From NCBI GenBank assembly GCA_021414165.1, contig JAIOPA010000498.1:1-6043 (forward strand): DNA of 6,043 bases, in the 5' to 3' direction. A program made the position numbers and the translations under genes. Positions 1 through 6,043 of this stretch are shown one piece after another. A model generated the notes under the pieces. The model did no database searches. It was not told the DNA's origin and saw only the letters and a program-made list of their open reading frames with translations. Origin of the DNA: Candidatus Eiseniibacteriota bacterium (GTDB lineage Bacteria; Eisenbacteria; RBG-16-71-46). Positions within the stretch are counted from its first letter, which is position 1; each line of letters begins with the position of its first letter.

Positions 1-1208
1 AGAGCATCGGCATCGCCCTGGGTGGCGTGCGCGCGAACAAGCTGCGCTCGTTCCTCACGCTGCTCGGGATCATCATCGGCGTTGCCTCGGTCATCGCGGT
101 CGTGTCGTTCGTCGAGGGCCTGAACAAGTTCGTCACCCAGAAGCTCTTGAATGCCGGCGCGAACGTGTTCGTGATCGACAAGTACGGTTTCATCACGAGC
201 CAGCAGCAGTTCGAGGATGCCCGTGGCCGGCCGCCCGTCACGCTGGACGACGCCGACGCCGTGCGCGCCGCCGCGCCGCATGCCGCCCTCGTGGTGGCCC
301 AGGCCCAGTCGAGCGCGCCGATCCGCTATCGCTCCCGCGCCGTGAAGGCCGTGTCGGTGAATGGCCGCAGCGCCGGATACGACCTCGTCGACGACGTGGC
401 GATCGAGTACGGCCGCCACTTGTCGGAACTCGATGACCGCGAGCGACGTCCCGTCGTGGTGCTGGGGCCCGAGGTGGCCGAGGAGTTGTTCGGTGGGGGC
501 GATGCCGCACTCGGACACTCGGTGCGCGTGGGCCGCTATGAGTTCGAGGTGGTCGGCATCACCAAGGCGAAGGGCAAGCTGTTCGGCCAGTCGCAGGACC
601 GCTTCGTGACCGTGCCCATCAAGACGTTCCAGAAGTTCTGGCAGGAGCGGGGCTCGTTCCAGTTGTCGGTGAAGAGCGTCGATCAGGCTTCGCTCGAGCT
701 GGCCCAGCAGGAGGCGCGCAACATCCTGCGTGCCCGCCGCCACCAGCGCCCCGGACAGGCCGATGCGTTCGGCATCACCACGTCCGAGACCTGGCTGCAG
801 CTCTACCGCACACTCACGGGCGGCATCTTCGTGGTCTCGATCGGTGTGGCCGCGATCTCGCTGTTCGTCGGCGGCATCGTGATCATGAACATCATGCTGG
901 TCTCGGTCACCGAGCGCACCAAGGAGATCGGGATCCGCAAGGCGCTCGGCGCCCGGCGGCGCGACATCCTCACGCAGTTCCTGGTCGAGTCCACCACGCT
1001 GTCGCTGGCGGGTGGCATCATCGGCATCCTGTTGGGATCCTCGCTCGCGCTCCTCGTGGGCGCGGTGAGTCCATTGCCCGCGGCCTTGAGTCCGGTGGCC
1101 ATCGTGCTCGGCGTCATCATGAGCACGGGCGTGGGCGTGTTCTTCGGCTCTTATCCTGCCGCCCGCGCGGCGCGCCTCGATCCCATCGAAGCGCTGCGCT
1201 ACGAGTAA
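1..1208 (+). CDS. MacB/FtsX-type ABC transporter permease, 5' end cut off by the window
   Basis: This is an inner-membrane permease subunit of a MacB-type ABC transporter, a family that couples ATP hydrolysis in the cytoplasm to movements of a periplasmic domain. The frame is open from base 3 and reads SIGIALGGVRANKLRSF; a GTG at 27 is internal, since the residues before it match the N-terminus of the next gene. Aligned to that gene, about nine residues are missing. Counting from codon 3, a first membrane helix lies near 17-38 (LLGIIIGVASVIAVV), a periplasmic MacB core domain near 40-270, and three more helices near 273-302, 332-352 and 365-385. The cytoplasmic coupling motif TERTKEIGIRKALGARRRDI follows the second helix, and the protein ends RLDPIEALRYE. 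No Walker motifs are present, so the ATPase is a separate protein. It is more divergent than the two permeases downstream. The substrate cannot be read from the sequence. The gene ends 4 bases before the next, implying one operon. Confidence 0.93.
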   Translation, partial: SIGIALGGVRANKLRSFLTLLGIIIGVASVIAVVSFVEGLNKFVTQKLLNAGANVFVIDKYGFITSQQQFEDARGRPPVTLDDADAVRAAAPHAALVVAQAQSSAPIRYRSRAVKAVSVNGRSAGYDLVDDVAIEYGRHLSELDDRERRPVVVLGPEVAEELFGGGDAALGHSVRVGRYEFEVVGITKAKGKLFGQSQDRFVTVPIKTFQKFWQERGSFQLSVKSVDQASLELAQQEARNILRARRHQRPGQADAFGITTSETWLQLYRTLTGGIFVVSIGVAAISLFVGGIVIMNIMLVSVTERTKEIGIRKALGARRRDILTQFLVESTTLSLAGGIIGILLGSSLALLVGAVSPLPAALSPVAIVLGVIMSTGVGVFFGSYPAARAARLDPIEALRYE

Positions 1209-1212
1209 CGCC

Positions 1213-2484
1213 ATGCGCCTCGGCTACCTGATCTCGGAGTCGTTCGATATCGCCCGCCGCGCGTTGGCCGCCAATCGCATGCGGTCGGCGCTCGCGCTGC
1301 TCGGCATCGTGATCGGGGTCGGCACCGTGATCGGCATGGTGGCGCTCATCAATGGCTTCCAGCGCTCGTTCCAGGAGAACATCCAGGCGTTCGGCAACAA
1401 CACGCTGTACATCCGCCGCATCCGCCCCGGGATCCAGTTCAACGACGGTGTGCCGGACTCGCTCAAGGCCCGCAAGGCGTTCACGATCGGCGATGCCGAG
1501 GCGATCCTGGATCAGGCGCCCGCCGTGGCGGCCGTGTCGGTGTTCAAGTTCGCGTTCAACGACTTCAAGATCTCGCGCGGCGACCGCCAGACCAAGACCA
1601 CGTTCGTCTACGGCACCAACGACCAGTTGCTGCGCACGCACGGCTACGAGTTGGCGCGCGGCCGGTTCTTCACCCAGCAGGAAGTGGCGCGTAACGCCAA
1701 CGTGATCGTGCTCGGTAAGGACACCCGCGAGACCTTGTTCGGTGATGCCTCGGGGCTGGGCCGTACCGTGCACCTGAACGGCGTGCCGCTCACCGTGATC
1801 GGCGAGTTCGAGGCCAAGGGCAAGTTCCTCGGCAACAACTTCGACGAGGTCGCCTGCATCCCGTACCCGCTCATCGACAAGTACTGGGGCCCGCCGTCCG
1901 ATGCGCCGCCGTGGTTCCCCAAGCGCGGCGAACTGTTCCTGGACGCCGTGGCGGTGTCGCCCGAGCAGAATGACGCCGCGATCACGCAGATCGCCGAGGT
2001 CCTGCGCGTGCGCCGGCATCTGCCGAGCAACAAGTCGAACGACTTCGTGGTGTTCTCGGACGACGCGTTCATCTCGATGTACAACACGATCACGGGCGGT
2101 ATCTTCGCGCTCATGTTCCTCATCTCGTCCATCTCGCTCGTCGTGGGCGGCATCGGCGTCATGAACATCATGCTCGTGGCCGTGACCGAACGGACGCGTG
2201 AGATCGGCGTGCGCAAGGCGCTGGGTGCGCCGCGGCGCGCGATCCTGCTGCAGTTCCTGCTCGAGGCCCTGTTGCTCACCGCGCTGGGCGGCGCGCTCGG
2301 GATTTCACTCGGCGCGGGGGTGTCGTGGCTCGTGCACGCGGTGTCGCCGTTGCCCACGTTCGTCTCGGGCTGGTCGGTGGTCGTGGGGCTCGGAGTGTCG
2401 TCTCTGATCGGCGTGTTCTTCGGGCTCTATCCGGCCATGCGCGCCTCGCGTCTCGATCCCGTGGAGTCCCTGCGGTACGAGTGA
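1213..2484 (+). CDS. MacB/FtsX-type ABC transporter permease (second of three)
   Basis: The product has 423 residues with the four-helix MacB permease plan: a short cytoplasmic amphipathic start (1-24), helix 1 near 25-48 (LALLGIVIGVGTVIGMV), a periplasmic core near 50-290, helix 2 near 295-322, helix 3 near 346-374 and helix 4 near 385-405. The hallmark block GGIGVMNIMLVAVTERTREI and the following GVRKALGAPRRAILLQF (about 312-348) contact the ATPase in this family. The C-terminus is RLDPVESLRYE. There is no ATP-binding domain, so it corresponds to the permease half of E. coli MacB (which has its ATPase fused in front). The ATG at 1213 is 4 bases after the previous stop with only a weak GAG (1203-1205) ahead, suggesting translational coupling. 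It aligns without gaps to the next gene, about 67% identical. The two may pair as a heterodimer, though homodimers are equally possible. Substrate unknown. Confidence 0.94.
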   Translation: MRLGYLISESFDIARRALAANRMRSALALLGIVIGVGTVIGMVALINGFQRSFQENIQAFGNNTLYIRRIRPGIQFNDGVPDSLKARKAFTIGDAEAILDQAPAVAAVSVFKFAFNDFKISRGDRQTKTTFVYGTNDQLLRTHGYELARGRFFTQQEVARNANVIVLGKDTRETLFGDASGLGRTVHLNGVPLTVIGEFEAKGKFLGNNFDEVACIPYPLIDKYWGPPSDAPPWFPKRGELFLDAVAVSPEQNDAAITQIAEVLRVRRHLPSNKSNDFVVFSDDAFISMYNTITGGIFALMFLISSISLVVGGIGVMNIMLVAVTERTREIGVRKALGAPRRAILLQFLLEALLLTALGGALGISLGAGVSWLVHAVSPLPTFVSGWSVVVGLGVSSLIGVFFGLYPAMRASRLDPVESLRYE

Positions 2485-2492
2485 ACCCGGCG

Positions 2493-2512
2493 CATGGGCT
2501 CGACAGCCCGTG
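2493..2512 (+). other. Intercistronic hairpin between second and third permease genes
   Basis: CATGGGCT (2493-2500) pairs with AGCCCGTG (2505-2512) around a CGAC loop, giving eight pairs including one T-G wobble. No T-run follows, so it does not look like an intrinsic terminator. It sits 22 bases before the ATG of the third permease and could tune mRNA stability or translation, or be chance in G+C-rich DNA. Confidence 0.35.
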
Positions 2513-2514
2513 AC

Positions 2515-2525
2515 GGAGATGGGAA
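2515..2525 (+). promoter_or_regulatory. Candidate ribosome binding site for third permease
   Basis: GGAG at 2515-2518 and GGGAA at 2521-2525 lie upstream of the ATG at 2535. GGGAA has a normal spacing of 9 bases; GGAG is 16 bases away, rather far. The start is set mainly by alignment: the first residues, MGLFALLSETFLIARQALAANRMRS, split as MGLFALLSET and FLIARQALAA, match the second permease from its own ATG. Confidence 0.4.
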
Positions 2526-2534
2526 TCTGTTCGC

Positions 2535-3806
2535 ATGGGTCTCTTCGCACTGCTCTCCGAGACGTTCCTGATCGCCCGCCAGGCGCTGGCCGCGAACCGC
2601 ATGCGTTCGCTGCTCGCGCTGCTCGGCATCGTGATCGGCGTGGCCACGGTCATCGGCATGGGCTCGCTCATCAATGGTTTCGAGCGGTCGTTCGAGAAGG
2701 GCATCCAGTCGTTCAGCAACGGCACCATCTACGTGCGTCCGTTCCGGCCGGGTGTGCGCTTCAATGGCGGCATCCCCGATAGCCTGCGCAAGCGGCGCGC
2801 GTTCTCGCCCGAGGATGCCCGTGCGATCATGGAGCAGGCCCCTGCGGTCGGCGCGGTCGGCGTGGTGAAGCTGGCTTACGACGACATCCGCCTGAGCCGT
2901 GGCGGCCACCAGACGCGCAGCACGCAGACGTTCGGCTCCGATGAGGGCCTGCTGCGCACGCGCGGCTTCGATCTGGCCGAAGGGCGCTTCTTCACCCCGC
3001 AGGAGGTGGCGCGCCGCGCGAATGTGGTCGTGGTCGGCCACGATACGCGCGAGGCGTTGTTCCAGGATGGCTCGGGGATCGGCAAGTCGGTGCATCTGAA
3101 CGGCATCCCGTTCACCGTGATCGGCGAGTTCGAGGTGAAGGGCAAGTTCCTGGGCCAGAACCTCGACGAGATGGTCTGCCTGCCGTGGTCGACGGTCGAC
3201 AAGTACTGGGCCACGCCGCCCAACGCGCCGCCGTGGTTCGCCAAGAAGGGCCAGGTGTTCATGGACGCCGTGCCCGTGACGCCCGAGCAGACCGAGCAGG
3301 CCATCCAGCAGATGCGCAGCGTGCTGCGTGCGCGCCGGCACCTGCCGGTCAACAAGACGGATGACTTCGAGATCTTCAGCGATGACGTGTTCCTGTCGCT
3401 GTATCACACCATCACGGGCGGCATCGTGGCGCTCATGATGCTCATCTCGTCGATCGCGCTGCTCGTGGGCGGCATCGGCGTCATGAACATCATGTTGGTG
3501 GCCGTCACCGAACGCACCCGCGAGATCGGTGTGCGCAAGGCGCTTGGCGCGCCGCGCCGCGCGATCCTGCTGCAGTTCTTGATCGAGGCCGTGCTGCTCA
3601 CCATGACCGGTGGCGCGGTGGGCATCCTGCTGGGCGGCGGCATCGCCACGCTGGTGCGTACCGTCTCGGGGCTGCCGACCTACGTCTCCATGGGTTCGGT
3701 CATCGCGGCCGTCGTGGTGTCCACGTTCGTGGGTGTGTTCTGCGGTCTCTATCCGGCGGTGCGGGCCTCGCGGCTCGACCCGGTGGAGTCACTCCGCTAC
3801 GAGTGA
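2535..3806 (+). CDS. MacB/FtsX-type ABC transporter permease (third of three)
   Basis: A 423-residue permease, paralogue of the preceding gene and with the same plan: helix 1 near 25-48 (LALLGIVIGVATVIGMG), periplasmic MacB core near 50-290, helix 2 near 295-322 (ALMMLISSIALLVGGIGV), the ATPase-coupling segment ERTREIGVRKALGAPRRAI near 326-344, helix 3 near 346-374, helix 4 near 385-405, and the shared end RLDPVESLRYE. Segments of the periplasmic part kept in both copies include RRANVVVVGHDTRE-type, HLNG-PFTVIGEFE and KGKFLG. It has no Walker motifs and needs a separate ATPase. It follows the second permease by 50 bases and precedes uvrA by 38 bases with no terminator between. The family exports macrolides, peptides, siderophores or toxins, or moves lipoproteins; which applies here is not visible. 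Confidence 0.94.
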   Translation: MGLFALLSETFLIARQALAANRMRSLLALLGIVIGVATVIGMGSLINGFERSFEKGIQSFSNGTIYVRPFRPGVRFNGGIPDSLRKRRAFSPEDARAIMEQAPAVGAVGVVKLAYDDIRLSRGGHQTRSTQTFGSDEGLLRTRGFDLAEGRFFTPQEVARRANVVVVGHDTREALFQDGSGIGKSVHLNGIPFTVIGEFEVKGKFLGQNLDEMVCLPWSTVDKYWATPPNAPPWFAKKGQVFMDAVPVTPEQTEQAIQQMRSVLRARRHLPVNKTDDFEIFSDDVFLSLYHTITGGIVALMMLISSIALLVGGIGVMNIMLVAVTERTREIGVRKALGAPRRAILLQFLIEAVLLTMTGGAVGILLGGGIATLVRTVSGLPTYVSMGSVIAAVVVSTFVGVFCGLYPAVRASRLDPVESLRYE

Positions 3807-3825
3807 GGCGCAGGAGCGGGGGCCG

Positions 3826-3834
3826 TGCTAGTGT
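3826..3834 (+). promoter_or_regulatory. Possible extended -10 promoter element for uvrA
   Basis: TGCTAGTGT fits the extended -10 pattern TGn-TAnnnT. It ends 10 bases before the uvrA ATG at 3845, so transcription from it would begin only a few bases before the start codon. No -35 box is evident upstream. The lack of a well-placed ribosome binding site before 3845 agrees with a near-leaderless message, but such a short match is weak evidence alone. Confidence 0.28.
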
Positions 3835-3844
3835 CGCTGCACCT

Positions 3845-5674
<1,830 letters not shown>

Positions 5675-6043
5675 TTCCATCCAGGGCATCGAGCACCTCG
5701 ACAAGATCGTGGCCATCGACCAGAGCCCGATCGGCCGCACGCCGCGTTCGAACCCCGCCACCTACACGGGTGCGTTCTCGTTCATCCGCGACCTGTTCGC
5801 CGGGCTTCCCGAGGCCAAGGTGCGCGGCTATGGTCCGGGCCGGTTCTCGTTCAACGTGAAGGGCGGGCGCTGCGAGGCGTGCGAGGGCGATGGCTCGCGC
5901 CGGATCGAGATGCACTTCCTGCCCGACGTGTACGTGCGCTGCGACACCTGCCACGGCCGCCGCTACAACCGCGACACGCTCGAGGTGTTATACCGAGGTC
6001 GTAGCATCGCGGACGTGCTCGAGATGACGGTGGAGGAGGGCCT

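Larger units (their letters stand above)
1213..3806. repeat. Tandem gene duplication (two permease copies, 1322-base period)
   Basis: The genes at 1213-2484 and 2535-3806 are the same length and align end to end without a gap; I count about 283 of 423 residues identical. The longest exact DNA match I found is 32 bases, at 2141-2172 and 3463-3494, encoding part of the GGIGVMNIM block. Similarity is uneven: residues 311-350 differ at one site, whereas residues 51-150 of the periplasmic head are only about half identical. Scattered synonymous differences inside the conserved block argue for an old duplication under selection rather than a fresh copy. Confidence 0.85.

Noticed and set aside
1117..2019. 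Long open frame of 300 codons on the - strand opposite the second permease
   Set aside because: It is rich in Arg, His, Asp and Ala with no recognisable fold, and lies antisense to an unmistakable permease. High G/C third positions leave such frames open by chance.
2427..3407. Long open frame of 326 codons on the - strand opposite the third permease
   Set aside because: It is the counterpart of the antisense frame over the duplicated second permease, with similar Arg/His/Ala-rich composition, so its presence reflects the duplication and codon bias, not a conserved antisense gene.
3807..3844. Terminator between third permease and uvrA
   Set aside because: I see no stem-loop followed by a T-run in these 38 bases.
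3803..3844. GTG at 3803 as the uvrA start
   Set aside because: It would add 14 Arg/Gly/Ser-rich residues not expected in UvrA and would overlap the stop codon of the permease; ATG 3845 is a better fit, although overlap starts do occur.

Overview
The window is a G+C-rich (roughly two-thirds by eye), densely coded stretch of a bacterial chromosome with every supported gene on the + strand. It holds three consecutive MacB/FtsX-type ABC transporter permease genes followed by a uvrA gene whose reading frame is broken by an internal deletion. The strong G/C third-position bias, the serial MacB-type permeases ending in RLDPxExLRYE, and an apparently near-leaderless uvrA start fit a group such as Gemmatimonadota or Acidobacteriota. 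That assignment is a guess from style, not proof; no taxonomic marker is decisive here.

Layout. Positions 1-1208 are the body of a first permease whose start lies a few codons upstream of the window. After 4 bases a second permease follows (1213-2484), then a 50-base gap with a small hairpin, then a third permease (2535-3806). The second and third are gapless paralogues of 423 residues each, about 67% identical by my hand count, so they arose by tandem duplication; the first is clearly more distant. None of the three carries an ATPase domain, so the partner ATPase, and perhaps a MacA-like adaptor, must be encoded elsewhere, most likely just upstream. Together they would form an inner-membrane, mechanotransmission-type ABC exporter or lipoprotein-handling complex of unknown substrate.

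From 3845 to the end of the window runs uvrA, the DNA-damage recognition ATPase of nucleotide excision repair. Codons 1-544 (to 5476) read as normal UvrA through Walker B of the first ATPase. The sequence then jumps, in another frame (5478 onward), to the start of the second ATPase. By comparison with E. coli UvrA about 80 codons are missing, including the H-loop of the first ATPase, and the net change is not a multiple of three. The downstream 188 codons are open and well conserved, so this is either a very recent mutation or an assembly error. It is the most notable thing in the window.

There are no RNA genes, mobile elements, CRISPR arrays or convincing terminators, and no gap without a gene exceeds 50 bases. 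I did not find a clear new biological system here.
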